A stretch of DNA of 64,000 bases from Bacteroidota bacterium (GTDB lineage: Bacteria; Bacteroidota; Bacteroidia; Flavobacteriales; Flavobacteriaceae). Shown one piece after another: positions 30,101 to 39,384 of this stretch. Both the position numbers and the translations under genes were made by a program. Position 1 is the stretch's first letter. Every line of letters starts with the position of its first letter. The notes beneath the pieces were generated by a model, which saw nothing but the letters and a program-made list of their open reading frames with translations, had not been told where the DNA came from and did not search any database. The DNA lies in contig JADFOK010000009.1 in NCBI GenBank assembly GCA_022562895.1, positions 1 through 64,000 of the forward strand. The letters are read 5' to 3'.

Positions 30101-30535
30101 ATTTCAGAAAATTACGCAAGCCGCAACTTCAAATTGGATTCCTACGACATCAACCCTAAAATTTCTTATTTATTAAACGCACAAACCCGCTTTGATATCT
30201 TCTATAAATTTTTGAACGAGGAAAATCTATTAGGAGAAAAAGAACGCTTAGAACAACAGAAATTAGGATTTTCATTCGCCTACTCACAAGCCCAAAAAAT
30301 ATCGATACAAGGAGAATTCAATTATATTGAAAATGTTTTTTCCGGTAGTGCATTTTCACCTGTAGCATATCAAATGCTTGAAGGATTACAGCCGGGTACA
30401 AACTTTACATGGCAGTTGTTATTTCAAAAAAAGATAACAAAATACCTGGATGCTAACTTTTCATATTTTGGCAGAAAGAGTGAAAGCACATCTACAGTTC
30501 ATACGGGAACTATCCAGCTTAGAGCATATTTTTAA
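27110..30535 (+). CDS. Large exported protein (1141 aa), predicted outer-membrane beta-barrel, uncharacterised
   Basis: Signal peptide MKLYLFLFMVFVVGVIFAQ; LGSISRGITIGNNQNAVVNSELDLQITGKLSEKVSIRASIQDANIPTQ...; amphipathic strands; ends ...TGTIQLRAYF (terminal aromatic). Confidence 0.7.
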   Translation: MKLYLFLFMVFVVGVIFAQDSPSNYRSKKIAVSDTIVLDSVPINPKGFQILDKKGIPLDTLNYIVNFQKGFIVFSDKIINKTDSVTVNYLRYPKFLTRDYFLLDPKIIVENTGDIDKLYTLQESTNKNEFTPFEGLNTLGSISRGITIGNNQNAVVNSELDLQITGKLSEKVSIRASIQDANIPTQEAGYSQSLDEFDQIFIELYSDNWNIRAGDVELQNQKSFFGNFTKKVQGISLRGTLNQGNGAKTTAFASGALVRGVFSRSEFLGQEGNQGPYKLVGPNGELFILIVSGSERVYINGLLLARGENNDYVIDYNAGEIKFNPTYPITANMRITVEYQFTDRNYTRFIGNGGGNYTSDKLDIGVYIYSESDAKNQPLQQNLSEEQVAILKAAGDDITLMTAPSAVPDTFSENKILYKKEILNGIDIFVFSNNPEDELFNVRFTLLGSGMGNYIISDDNAINRIFVFVSPVNGVLQGDYEPIIQLKAPVKIQVGGVNGSYHPSEKTNISFELAGSNNDLNLFSDIDNGDNDGFAGRFLARQTLFKPSDSLKLDAFASIDYINKDFRTIERLYSVEFNRDWNLDPETSEMGNQRFLITGLEFSSQKIGSVQYEYQNLDISENFKGTRHVLGSNLYFGNFKIYNYGSYLESNEDVSDSKFFRAYNTVTYSFNKAWIGGKLNLENNQVRVVANDSLTPMSQKYNSYEIYTGVGDSSKVFVEVGYQFRINDSIRNSVLKKVSTSNTYFLKSRIIKSANAQLSLYANYRKLNDEINSDNDEQFLNSRLLYTQSLLKGGIQINSVLESNNGVIPQQEFTYVKVEPGEGIYVWNDYNNNGIQELEEFDVAQYPDEAEYVRILLPNQVFIKIRENVFSQILTLNPKQWETKEGFRRFLSHFYNQSSYILDRKVRRQNDVFNINPFKDGGDDELGLVKNFRNAFYFNRGKQHFTTNYTYLSSSSRNFLSVGLTENNLESHQLNFNHKVWESWLLNLKASLGSNESISENYASRNFKLDSYDINPKISYLLNAQTRFDIFYKFLNEENLLGEKERLEQQKLGFSFAYSQAQKISIQGEFNYIENVFSGSAFSPVAYQMLEGLQPGTNFTWQLLFQKKITKYLDANFSYFGRKSESTSTVHTGTIQLRAYF

Positions 30536-30541
30536 ATAAAA

Positions 30542-30572
30542 AAAGAGCGGACTTTATCCGCTCTTTTTTAAG
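30542..30572. terminator. Bidirectional terminator between convergent genes
   Basis: AAAGAGCGGA-CTTTA-TCCGCTCTTT flanked by A-run and T-run. Confidence 0.9.
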
Positions 30573-30588
30573 ATTAAAAGTTACACTA

Positions 30589-33213
30589 TTATCTTACAAT
30601 AATTTTAGCTGATTTAAAAGTATTAGAAGCCTGACTTCCAATTCTTATAAAGTAAATTCCAGGAGAAGCATAAGACATATCTAACTGGTAGTTAAATGCA
30701 TTTCCTTCTTTAACAATGTTGTTGAACGCTAAAGTTTGCCCTAAAATATTATAAATAGCAATAGAAGCTGTTCCGTCAAAGTCTGTGATCAAGGAAATAT
30801 CGAATTGATTATTTGCTTTACTAAGAACAATTAGGTCTGCTTCTACTATGGTTTGATCTTCAATACCTAAAGTACCTATATCCGCAGTATAATCCTCTGT
30901 TTCCCCAAATGTAGTTGTTTCACAGGCATCATCTGGTACAGGTGCTTGCCAGTTGGACTTAAAACGCATTCTGTGAGGACCTAGGGATGCACCTACAGGA
31001 ATTGTTAAATCGACCGTTACTGTATAAGAGCCTGCGCCTTGTCCAGGAGCAATTATAAAATTCGGTACCACGACTTCGTCATTTGCAAAAGTTCCGTTAT
31101 CGTTGAAATCTATCCATACTTTTACATGTTGATCCCCATATCCGGTAGTAAGTGTAACATCATAGGTAGTTCCATTATTTAAATTCGCAACGAGATTTGT
31201 GAAATCTGCGTATCCTTCACAACCCGATGGGTTGTTGATCTCCTGAATAGAAACTAACTGGAATCCATCTCCAAAGGAACAATCCATACTAGGTGTGCAG
31301 TAAAGAATACCATTGGTCACATCTTTAGTTGCTGTATCATTACCAGGATTGGTATCGCCTGCAAGTAAGGTAGACGATGTAATAGTATATGTTCCCGGTG
31401 CAGATAGATCAGCTTGTGTAGCAAAAGTAAAAGGTACAATTGTTTCAGCGGGAATAGTCCCAACATACATTTCAACTACCGGAGTACCTCCATCTATATC
31501 ATAATTTACATTGGGGTTCGTAATGTCATTGATCCCATAATTTCTAATATTGATAGTAACATCTTCATTAGCAGTTAGCGGGCCATCAACTGGAGTAACA
31601 ATACTAGTCACCCCAATGTCATTTGTAGTTGTATTTGGAGCTAATAAAAACGAGCCAACTACACCTGTTCTTCCCGAACTCATATATTCATTAATAAACC
31701 AGAATGTTGCACCGTCAGATGGGTCAACATCTATCTTGCTATAATCCCCATACCTGAAATTAGGAATATTTGCGTTTCCATCAGCAATTACTTCTTCAAT
31801 AGCGGTCATAGTGCCTAATGGATCACCATCAAATCTACCTGTATAGTAAGAACTTACTCTAAAGTCTGTTGGATTAGGTGTTGTGGGTCCTGCCATTGAA
31901 GTATATCCCATTCCAATATTTCCAGCAGCATCCATTGCCAAATCGGCCATCCAGGCATGCCTTCCATCGGGTGCTGTATAAGTCCCTTCCTGATATAAGG
32001 TCCATGGCATATTATCTGCTGTTTGACGGAATTCGTACCAACGTACTCCGGCAAGTTCTCCAGCTCCAGCATCTGTATCTATCACAAAATTAAAGATTGC
32101 AGAATTATGGGTACCCATCCTTCTAAAATGAGCTTGCTGCATAATGGTAGCTTGTAATGCATCTATATCGTCACCTCCACCAGGTTGAGCTAAATTAGAA
32201 AAAGAAGTTCCATCAAATATACTTATAAAAGATGTCGTAGCAATTTCTGTAGCTGCAGAAATAGTAGAATTCCCGGGAGTTACCCAATCTACATCAATTG
32301 TCCAAAGTTTTATATGGTCTGTTGCAACACCTGGATAAGCATCATCTTGTAAAAACACTACTGTTGCACCACCTGCAGCAGGTAAATTATCATCGGTTAC
32401 GTGAAAAGCTTGCGGGCTGTAAAAACCAAAAGTCGAAATTCCCGGAAGATTAAATCCTTGAATTCCTGCCCCAGGATTTCCAGCTAACATTGCAGTTCTT
32501 TCCATGGCCCATACTTTATTAACTGATCCTGTATTATCTGTTAAATAATATCCATCACTCCAAACAGATAGTTTTTGATAATCATTAATACTTACAATAT
32601 TATAGATATACCAACCATCGTTTATTGGATCCGGACCATCAGATACTGCTATCTGTGCACCACCGCCTAAGAAGGTAACCACCCACCTATCTGCTGCATT
32701 ATCATACGATACTGTAAGATCACAACACCCTCCCGAAGGAAAAATTGCTGGGTTCGGTGATGTTTGGCCTAACAATTGATTCCCTGCTTTATCATAAATG
32801 GTAAAACCGGTATTAAATGTAACAAACACGTGATTAGGGCCAATAGCCATATCAGGATCCGTGGGTGATGATCCAGAAGAATACGCATCAAAAACAAGAA
32901 TAGGAGGTGTTACGCGTATTGTTTGCGTTGAGGGATCAGGATTACTTGCTAAATAATCGTCCCAGGTTTGCGGGTCTTTACCAATAATAACTTTGTTTCT
33001 AATAGATCGTCTGTCTTGCGCTTCCCTTATCGAAATATCTGCAGGGAGTATTTCATTAATTCTAGATGCAATCGATGTAACATGGACCATAGAGGTCACG
33101 GTTCCAATATAATTAGCACCCTGTTCTACATTTGGCACAATATCTTCTTGTGCGTTTACAGAAAATGAAAATATTGCTATTACTAGCAATAAAAAATAAT
33201 TTTTTAGTTTCAT
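30589..33213 (-). CDS. T9SS type A sorting-domain protein with CARDB-like and GEVED-like domains
   Basis: C-terminal IAIYNILGQTLAFNNIV...SYASPGIYFIRIGSQASNTFKSAKIIVR; DQHVKVWIDFNDNGTFANDEVV...FGETEDYTADI. Confidence 0.88.
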   Translation of the reverse strand: MKLKNYFLLLVIAIFSFSVNAQEDIVPNVEQGANYIGTVTSMVHVTSIASRINEILPADISIREAQDRRSIRNKVIIGKDPQTWDDYLASNPDPSTQTIRVTPPILVFDAYSSGSSPTDPDMAIGPNHVFVTFNTGFTIYDKAGNQLLGQTSPNPAIFPSGGCCDLTVSYDNAADRWVVTFLGGGAQIAVSDGPDPINDGWYIYNIVSINDYQKLSVWSDGYYLTDNTGSVNKVWAMERTAMLAGNPGAGIQGFNLPGISTFGFYSPQAFHVTDDNLPAAGGATVVFLQDDAYPGVATDHIKLWTIDVDWVTPGNSTISAATEIATTSFISIFDGTSFSNLAQPGGGDDIDALQATIMQQAHFRRMGTHNSAIFNFVIDTDAGAGELAGVRWYEFRQTADNMPWTLYQEGTYTAPDGRHAWMADLAMDAAGNIGMGYTSMAGPTTPNPTDFRVSSYYTGRFDGDPLGTMTAIEEVIADGNANIPNFRYGDYSKIDVDPSDGATFWFINEYMSSGRTGVVGSFLLAPNTTTNDIGVTSIVTPVDGPLTANEDVTINIRNYGINDITNPNVNYDIDGGTPVVEMYVGTIPAETIVPFTFATQADLSAPGTYTITSSTLLAGDTNPGNDTATKDVTNGILYCTPSMDCSFGDGFQLVSIQEINNPSGCEGYADFTNLVANLNNGTTYDVTLTTGYGDQHVKVWIDFNDNGTFANDEVVVPNFIIAPGQGAGSYTVTVDLTIPVGASLGPHRMRFKSNWQAPVPDDACETTTFGETEDYTADIGTLGIEDQTIVEADLIVLSKANNQFDISLITDFDGTASIAIYNILGQTLAFNNIVKEGNAFNYQLDMSYASPGIYFIRIGSQASNTFKSAKIIVR

Positions 33214-33364
33214 TAGGATAGGTTTTTAAGTTAACAATTTTTTAAGTGTTTTAAAAATACAATCAATTCTTCAAAAAACAATGGTTTTTTAGATAAAGTG
33301 TAAGGGAATGACTAATTAACGGCACATTATTTGTAATTTAACCTTTCAAATTAAATAATTCTAA

Positions 33365-33736
33365 ATGTATTTGACACTTTTAAAAACATCGATAACAATT
33401 TTTTCTGTATTTATATTTTCTTGTTGTACCTCTACAAAGAATACCTCTACCGATACAATTAACTCTAACGATTCTAAAATGGAAGTTGCAAAAATGATGG
33501 AAAAGGGATTTAAAAAAGGAGTTATTGTAGCTTCAGACAAAGAAGGGGATTGTCCCTATACCATTCAACTAGAGGATGATAATTATAAGTATTTTCTAGA
33601 TCCTATCAACATTACCGAAGACTTCAAAAAAGACGGAGAAAAGATCTGGGTAAAATTTGCCGGATTAAGAATGATGAATCGCTGCGAGAAGGCCAATCCG
33701 GTCTCCATTATAGAAATACATGTTCGGGAGGAATAA
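33365..33736 (+). CDS. Small hypothetical lipoprotein
   Basis: Lipobox FIFSC-CTSTKNTS; 123 aa. Confidence 0.65.
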   Translation: MYLTLLKTSITIFSVFIFSCCTSTKNTSTDTINSNDSKMEVAKMMEKGFKKGVIVASDKEGDCPYTIQLEDDNYKYFLDPINITEDFKKDGEKIWVKFAGLRMMNRCEKANPVSIIEIHVREE

Positions 33737-33743
33737 AATATTC

Positions 33744-35276
33744 CTACTCCAACCAGGCTCTATAAGAAATACTATTCTTTATTTTTTCTGAAATTTCGGA
33801 GATAGCAATCCTTTCTTGCTTCATGGTATCACGATATCGAATGGTAACCGACTGGTCCTCCTTAGTTTGATGGTCTATGGTAATACAAAAAGGAGTCCCC
33901 ACTGCATCTTGACGGCGGTACCTTCTTCCGATGGCATCTTTATCGTCATATTTAATATTATAATCCCATTGCAAATCGGTGACAATTTCTTGAGCTATTT
34001 CCGGTAATCCATCTTTTTTTACCAAAGGTAATATTGCAGCTTTAGTGGGTGCCAGAATTGCTGGAAGTCTTAACACTACACGACTGCTTCCGTCCTTTAG
34101 AATTTCATTTTTTAATGAATTACAAAAAATTGCTAAAAACATTCTGTCCAAACCAATAGAGGTTTCCACTACGTAGGGCACATAGCTTTTGTTGAGTTCG
34201 GGATCAAAAAATTGCAACTTTTTCCCTGAATATTTTTCGTGTGCTTTTAAATCGAAATCCGTTCGGGAATGGATCCCTTCCAATTCCTTAAAGCCAAATG
34301 GGTAATTAAATTCTATATCGGTTGCAGCATTGGCATAGTGTGCTAAATTTTCATGTTCGTGGAAACGAAAGTTTTCTTTTCCTAATTCTAATGATAGATG
34401 CCACTTAAGACGTGTCTCTTTCCAGTATTCATACCATTTCATTTCCTCACCCGGACGTACAAAGAATTGCATCTCCATTTGTTCGAACTCCCGCATTCTA
34501 AAAATAAATTGGCGTGCCACAATCTCGTTTCTAAATGCTTTTCCAGATTGGGCAATCCCAAATGGAATTTTCATCCTTCCTGTCTTCTGAATGTTTGAAA
34601 AATTTACAAATATTCCCTGAGCTGTTTCCGGACGTAAGTATAAATCTGTTGTACTTTCGGCTGTGGCACCTAACTTGGTTCCAAACATTAAGTTGAATTG
34701 TCGAACCTCAGACCAATTTTTAGAACCTGTTTCAGGGTCTGCAATTTCAAGTTCTTCAATAAGTGTTTTCAAATCGGCTAAATCTTCCGCTTCCAAAGAT
34801 CTTGCCAAACGTTTTAATATTTCTTTTTGTTGGCTTTTATATTTTAAAACCCTTGTGTTGGTTGAAACAAATTTTTCTTCATCAAAATCATCACCAAATC
34901 TTTTTTGGGCTTTATCAATTTCTTTCTGAGTTTTTTTGTTCAGCTTTTCGCAATATTCTTCAATAAGAACATCGGCGCGATATCTTTTCTTAGAATCTTT
35001 ATTGTCTATCAAGGGATCGTTGAAAGCATCTACGTGTCCCGAGGCCTTCCATGTAGTAGGATGCATTAATATAGCAGCATCAATTCCTACAATGTTTTGA
35101 TTCATATACACCATACTACGCCACCAATACTCTCTAATATTGTTCTTGAGTTCTACACCATTTTGTGCATAATCGTATACAGCATTAAGTCCTTCGTATA
35201 TTTCACTTGACGAGAAGATGAAACCATACTCTTTTGCGTGTGATATTACTTTTTTAAATTTATCTTCATTTGCCAT
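33744..35276 (-). CDS. glyS: Glycine--tRNA ligase
   Basis: FIFSSSEIYEGLNAVYDYAQNGVELKNNIREYWW; LRPETAQGIFVNFSNI; RIPFG-like KIPFGIAQSGKAFRNEI; EQMEMQFFV. Confidence 0.97.
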   Translation of the reverse strand: MANEDKFKKVISHAKEYGFIFSSSEIYEGLNAVYDYAQNGVELKNNIREYWWRSMVYMNQNIVGIDAAILMHPTTWKASGHVDAFNDPLIDNKDSKKRYRADVLIEEYCEKLNKKTQKEIDKAQKRFGDDFDEEKFVSTNTRVLKYKSQQKEILKRLARSLEAEDLADLKTLIEELEIADPETGSKNWSEVRQFNLMFGTKLGATAESTTDLYLRPETAQGIFVNFSNIQKTGRMKIPFGIAQSGKAFRNEIVARQFIFRMREFEQMEMQFFVRPGEEMKWYEYWKETRLKWHLSLELGKENFRFHEHENLAHYANAATDIEFNYPFGFKELEGIHSRTDFDLKAHEKYSGKKLQFFDPELNKSYVPYVVETSIGLDRMFLAIFCNSLKNEILKDGSSRVVLRLPAILAPTKAAILPLVKKDGLPEIAQEIVTDLQWDYNIKYDDKDAIGRRYRRQDAVGTPFCITIDHQTKEDQSVTIRYRDTMKQERIAISEISEKIKNSISYRAWLE

Positions 35277-35292
35277 AGCACAAAAATAAAAA

Positions 35293-35319
35293 AACCGTTA
35301 CGATTACATCATAACGGTT
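35293..35319 (-). terminator. Terminator for the 36223 to 35342 gene
   Basis: AACCGTTA...TAACGGTT followed by T-run on the minus strand. Confidence 0.75.
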
Positions 35320-35341
35320 CCAATTATTTATACGGTTTTCA

Positions 35342-36223
35342 TTATTTCAACACCAAGGATGAAGTAGCAACTTGTGTTGAACCATCAAATACATTGACAA
35401 TATATCTCCCTTTCACTAAATCTTTTTCATTGGCATCTACTAAAATACAGACATCCAGTTCTTCATTTTCATAAAAAACGTTGATTGTAGCACTATAATT
35501 GAGGGTTCCGCTATCAAATTCAATGACAGACTTTTCCCCCAACAAATTATTTTTAGGATTTATAACCTGTATATATAGCAATCTATCTCCTTTTTTTGCG
35601 ATAGGGTTTGGAGTTAGTGTAAAACACGCTCTTACTTTATCGGCTCTACTTGAACGTTTTGTATCTACTATTTTACCGCTTTTTCTAACAATTACAGCAG
35701 TACCTCTTAGATCGACAACATTTACAACAGATCCTGCTTTGATTGTTTCTGCCATGGCTAAATTTTCTTCGGTTACAGAATCAACTACCCTAATGGTTTT
35801 ACCTAAAACTATATTGGTACTATCACGCTCAAATTTTAATAACATATTCGCAGCAATCAAACTATCTGCTTTTTTAAATAAAAGTATACGCTCTTTTTTA
35901 AGCCTGCCTATTTCAATTTTATATCGTCTAATCAACGTTAAATTGGCCTTTGTATCTTTAACAGAATCTAATAATATTTCTATTCGATCGCGAGCTTCTA
36001 TCAGATCATTGTCTTTAATTTCGTTATCTTGAATAATCTCATCGTAATTGGCGATCAACTCTTCCAATTCGATTTCAATATCAGCTTTTTGTTCTTCTAA
36101 ACCGGCTGCCGTATCTTTATTCTCATTGTATAATGTAACTGTGTAAATAGTTAATGCAATAAGTAAAAGTGACAATATTCCAATTAAAATTTTAAATTTA
36201 TTGTTACTGTTTTCTATATTCAT
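35342..36223 (-). CDS. Membrane-anchored coiled-coil protein, hypothetical
   Basis: N-terminal TM KILIGILSLLLIALTIYTVTLY followed by coiled coil and a beta-rich C-terminus. Confidence 0.6.
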   Translation of the reverse strand: MNIENSNNKFKILIGILSLLLIALTIYTVTLYNENKDTAAGLEEQKADIEIELEELIANYDEIIQDNEIKDNDLIEARDRIEILLDSVKDTKANLTLIRRYKIEIGRLKKERILLFKKADSLIAANMLLKFERDSTNIVLGKTIRVVDSVTEENLAMAETIKAGSVVNVVDLRGTAVIVRKSGKIVDTKRSSRADKVRACFTLTPNPIAKKGDRLLYIQVINPKNNLLGEKSVIEFDSGTLNYSATINVFYENEELDVCILVDANEKDLVKGRYIVNVFDGSTQVATSSLVLK

Positions 36224-36314
36224 AGTTTACTATTTTTTAATTTTACGCAAAAGTACTTATGTTTTGTGACATAGTGAATTTTTTTTTCAACAATTAGAAA
36301 ATAAAACCTTTTTT

Positions 36315-36986
36315 ATGTTAAATCTTTTATTTCCAAAAATTTGTAGTGGTTGCAAATCTATATTGTTAAAATTTGAAATAATACTTTGCTCACAATGCAG
36401 ACATGATCTACCCATAGTGAGTCATCATAAAACCGGAAATAATGCCATGAAAACAATTTTTTATGGTAAAATCCCCGTGGAAGAGGCTACTTCTTTACTG
36501 AAGTTTGAGAAAAGAGGAATAACTCAGGAGTTAATGCATAATCTTAAGTATAAGGGACAAAAGGAAATCAGTTCGTTTTTTGGAAAATGGCTAGGGGCTG
36601 AACTTGTAAAATTATCACAATATAAAAGTATCGATATTGTAATACCTGTCCCATTAGACAAAAAAACATTAAAAAAAAGAGGTTTCAATCAAGTTGAAGG
36701 TTTTGGGAAGGAATTAGCTAAAGCATTAAATATTCCCTACAGAGATGATATTCTACTAAAAATATCAAAAACGGGATCTCAAGTATTTAAACAAAGGTTT
36801 AAACGATTTCATTCAGAATCTAATGAAGAAATCTTTACACTCAATAAGCCTCAAGCAATAACTAACAAACACATTTTATTAGTTGATGATATTATTACCA
36901 CAGGTGCTACATTAGAAAATTGTGCACTTCAATTACTAAAAAACACTCAAACAAAAATCAGTCTTGCAACCATTGCTATAGCATAA
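36315..36986 (+). CDS. comF: ComF family phosphoribosyltransferase-like protein
   Basis: MLNLLFPKICSGCKSILL..ILCSQCRHDLP; VIPVPLDKKTLKKRGFNQVEGFGKELAKAL; HILLVDDIITTGATLENCA. Confidence 0.92.
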   Translation: MLNLLFPKICSGCKSILLKFEIILCSQCRHDLPIVSHHKTGNNAMKTIFYGKIPVEEATSLLKFEKRGITQELMHNLKYKGQKEISSFFGKWLGAELVKLSQYKSIDIVIPVPLDKKTLKKRGFNQVEGFGKELAKALNIPYRDDILLKISKTGSQVFKQRFKRFHSESNEEIFTLNKPQAITNKHILLVDDIITTGATLENCALQLLKNTQTKISLATIAIA

Positions 36987-37009
36987 AAAGATTACTTATT
37001 TTTGTTGAT

Positions 37010-38617
37010 ATGAAAAAACATCGTTTACTGTACTTTCCTATTGCATTTTTATTTTTTCTTTCATTTGCAGATTGTGCTAAACGCGGTAATCCTTCGGGAG
37101 GATTAAAAGATAGTATCCCTCCTGTAATTGTTAAAAGTTCCCCCGAGAACTACACCATAAATTTTAAAGAAAATGAAATTCGAATCTATTTTAACGAGTA
37201 TATAAAGCTAAAAGATCTTAGTAAAGAACTCATCATCTCACCTCCCCTTAAATACACACCTGTTATTACACCACTTAATACTTCAAAATATATAAAAATA
37301 AAGATATTAGATACTTTAAAAGAAAACACAACCTATTCTTTTAATTTTGGTAGGAGTATCGTGGACAACAATGAAGAAAATGTTTTTAAATATTATAAAT
37401 ACATCTTTTCAACAGGAGACTTTATTGATAGTTTAAAGCTTAGCGGTAGTATTAAAGATGCTAAATTAATTGCTCCCGATTCTCAAACAACAGTTATGTT
37501 GTATGAAGTAAATGAAAATTTTAATGATTCAATTATTTTTTTAGAAAAACCCACCTACATTACCACCACACAAGACAGCACACAAACTTTTGAATTAACT
37601 AACATTAAAGAGGGTAACTATCTGCTTATCGCTCTAAAAGAAATAAATAATGATTATATATTTCAACCTAAAAATGATAAAATAGGTTTTGTAAAGGAGT
37701 ATGTTACGATCCCAACCGATAGTTTTTATAAACTTACACTTTTTAAAGAAAATCCCGAGTACAGTATTGCAAGGCCTAAACACATTTCTAAAAATCATAT
37801 TCTTTTTGGTTTTCAAGGTAATGCCGATAACCTATATATCGGTGAACTTTCTATGAAACCTGAAGATTTTACCAAAAAAACGTATCGTGACCTTAAAACC
37901 GACACACTCCATTATTGGTTCAAACCGGCTACAGATAAAGACACTTTACTTTTTTTAGCTATCAACGATCATATAATAGACACACTTATTGTACGAATGC
38001 GTGACCTATATCAAGATTCATTGAAGATTTCGGCAATAAATTCAGGATCGTTACGACTCATAGATACTTTAAAAATTAAAGCTAATACTCCTTTGGTTTC
38101 TATAGATTCTGAAAAAATAAAAGTGATTGATAAAGATTCGGTTACCGTTTCGGTAACAAGTAAAATCGACTACAAATATAACCTTGCAGAAATAATATTC
38201 AACAAAACCGAAAACCAATCTTATAGTATACAACTACTTCCAGGGGCAATCACAGATTTTTTTGAGAACACCAGCGACACATTAAACTACAGGGTAACGA
38301 CTAAAGAAATTTCAGATTATGGAACTTTAAATATAACTCTAAGTAATGTTAGAAAATTTCCTTTAATAGTACAATTGGTTACCAGTAAATTTGATGTGGT
38401 TTTTGAGGAATATCTCATTATAAACGAACCTGTTTTTTTCGAATACATTTCTCCCCAAAGTTATTACATACGTATCATTTATGATGAAAATGAAAATGGG
38501 ATTTGGGATACAGGAAATTTTTTGCAAGGCATACAACCCGAAAAAATTATCTATTATCCTTCCCTTTTGGATATTCGTGCTAATTGGAGTCTTAATGAAA
38601 CATTTATATTAGATTAA
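37010..38617 (+). CDS. Lipoprotein with Ig-like (Big_5) domain; start 37010 preferred over 36920
   Basis: MKKHRLLYFPIAFLFFLSFADC-AKRGNPSGGLKDSIPPVIVKSSPENYTINFKENEIRIYFNEYI. Confidence 0.82.
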   Translation: MKKHRLLYFPIAFLFFLSFADCAKRGNPSGGLKDSIPPVIVKSSPENYTINFKENEIRIYFNEYIKLKDLSKELIISPPLKYTPVITPLNTSKYIKIKILDTLKENTTYSFNFGRSIVDNNEENVFKYYKYIFSTGDFIDSLKLSGSIKDAKLIAPDSQTTVMLYEVNENFNDSIIFLEKPTYITTTQDSTQTFELTNIKEGNYLLIALKEINNDYIFQPKNDKIGFVKEYVTIPTDSFYKLTLFKENPEYSIARPKHISKNHILFGFQGNADNLYIGELSMKPEDFTKKTYRDLKTDTLHYWFKPATDKDTLLFLAINDHIIDTLIVRMRDLYQDSLKISAINSGSLRLIDTLKIKANTPLVSIDSEKIKVIDKDSVTVSVTSKIDYKYNLAEIIFNKTENQSYSIQLLPGAITDFFENTSDTLNYRVTTKEISDYGTLNITLSNVRKFPLIVQLVTSKFDVVFEEYLIINEPVFFEYISPQSYYIRIIYDENENGIWDTGNFLQGIQPEKIIYYPSLLDIRANWSLNETFILD

Positions 38618-39383
38618 AATCGTCCCGGTCGTTTAAAAACTGAAGATGTCTTCTATTGGTTTCTATGTGAGATTTTTCCATAGTTAATGTTTCTGTAAAT
38701 TCATCTTCAAATAAATTGGTAGATATCCGTTCTCCCATGACATTGTAAACAGCCGAATGACCTATATATTGGTGGTTATTACCATCTAATCCTGTTCGAT
38801 TTACGCCTATGCAATAACACATATTTTCTATAGCACGTGCCCTTAATAAAGTATCCCAGGCTCTAATTCGTTTTTTTGGCCAGTTGGCAACATAAATTAA
38901 TACGTCGTAGTCTTTTGTGTTGCGTGACCAAACGGGAAAACGTAAATCGTAACAAATCAATGGATGAATTTTCCAGCCTTGATAATCAACTTGCAGGGAA
39001 TCATGGCCTGAGGCATAGGTATGGTGTTCTCCCGCAAGTGTAAAAGTATGCCTTTTGTTATAGATTTTATAATGCCCATCGGGGAAAACAAAAAACAAAC
39101 GGTTGAAATAGTTGCCTTTATCTTTAATAATTATGCTCCCTGTAATTGCTGCGTTTTGTTTTTCTGCTTCTTGTTGCATCCAATGAAGTGTATCACCTTC
39201 TTCCTCTTCGGCAAGGGATTGAGCATTCATAGTAAATCCAGTGGTAAACATCTCAGGGATTATAATAAGATCTGTTTTTTCTGAAATAGAATTAATTTTT
39301 TCTGAAAACTGCTCCCTATTTGCCTTTATATCTTCCCATAAAAGATGGGATTGAACGATTGTTATTTTTAATTTCTCTTTCAT
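38604..39383 (-). CDS. Nitrilase-superfamily omega-amidase (YafV-like)
   Basis: KLKITIVQSHLLWEDIKANREQF; LIIIPEMFTTGFTMN; IHPLICYDLRFPVWSRN; GVNRTGLDGNNHQYIGHSAV. Confidence 0.9.
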   Translation of the reverse strand: MKEKLKITIVQSHLLWEDIKANREQFSEKINSISEKTDLIIIPEMFTTGFTMNAQSLAEEEEGDTLHWMQQEAEKQNAAITGSIIIKDKGNYFNRLFFVFPDGHYKIYNKRHTFTLAGEHHTYASGHDSLQVDYQGWKIHPLICYDLRFPVWSRNTKDYDVLIYVANWPKKRIRAWDTLLRARAIENMCYCIGVNRTGLDGNNHQYIGHSAVYNVMGERISTNLFEDEFTETLTMEKSHIETNRRHLQFLNDRDDFNLI

Positions 39384-39384
39384 T

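Noticed and set aside
31854-32093. Overlapping ORFs on both strands inside the T9SS protein 30589-33213
   Set aside because: Out-of-frame translations of an established CDS.
35499-36032. 177-aa plus-strand ORF
   Set aside because: Antisense shadow of the coiled-coil gene 35342-36223; no family features.
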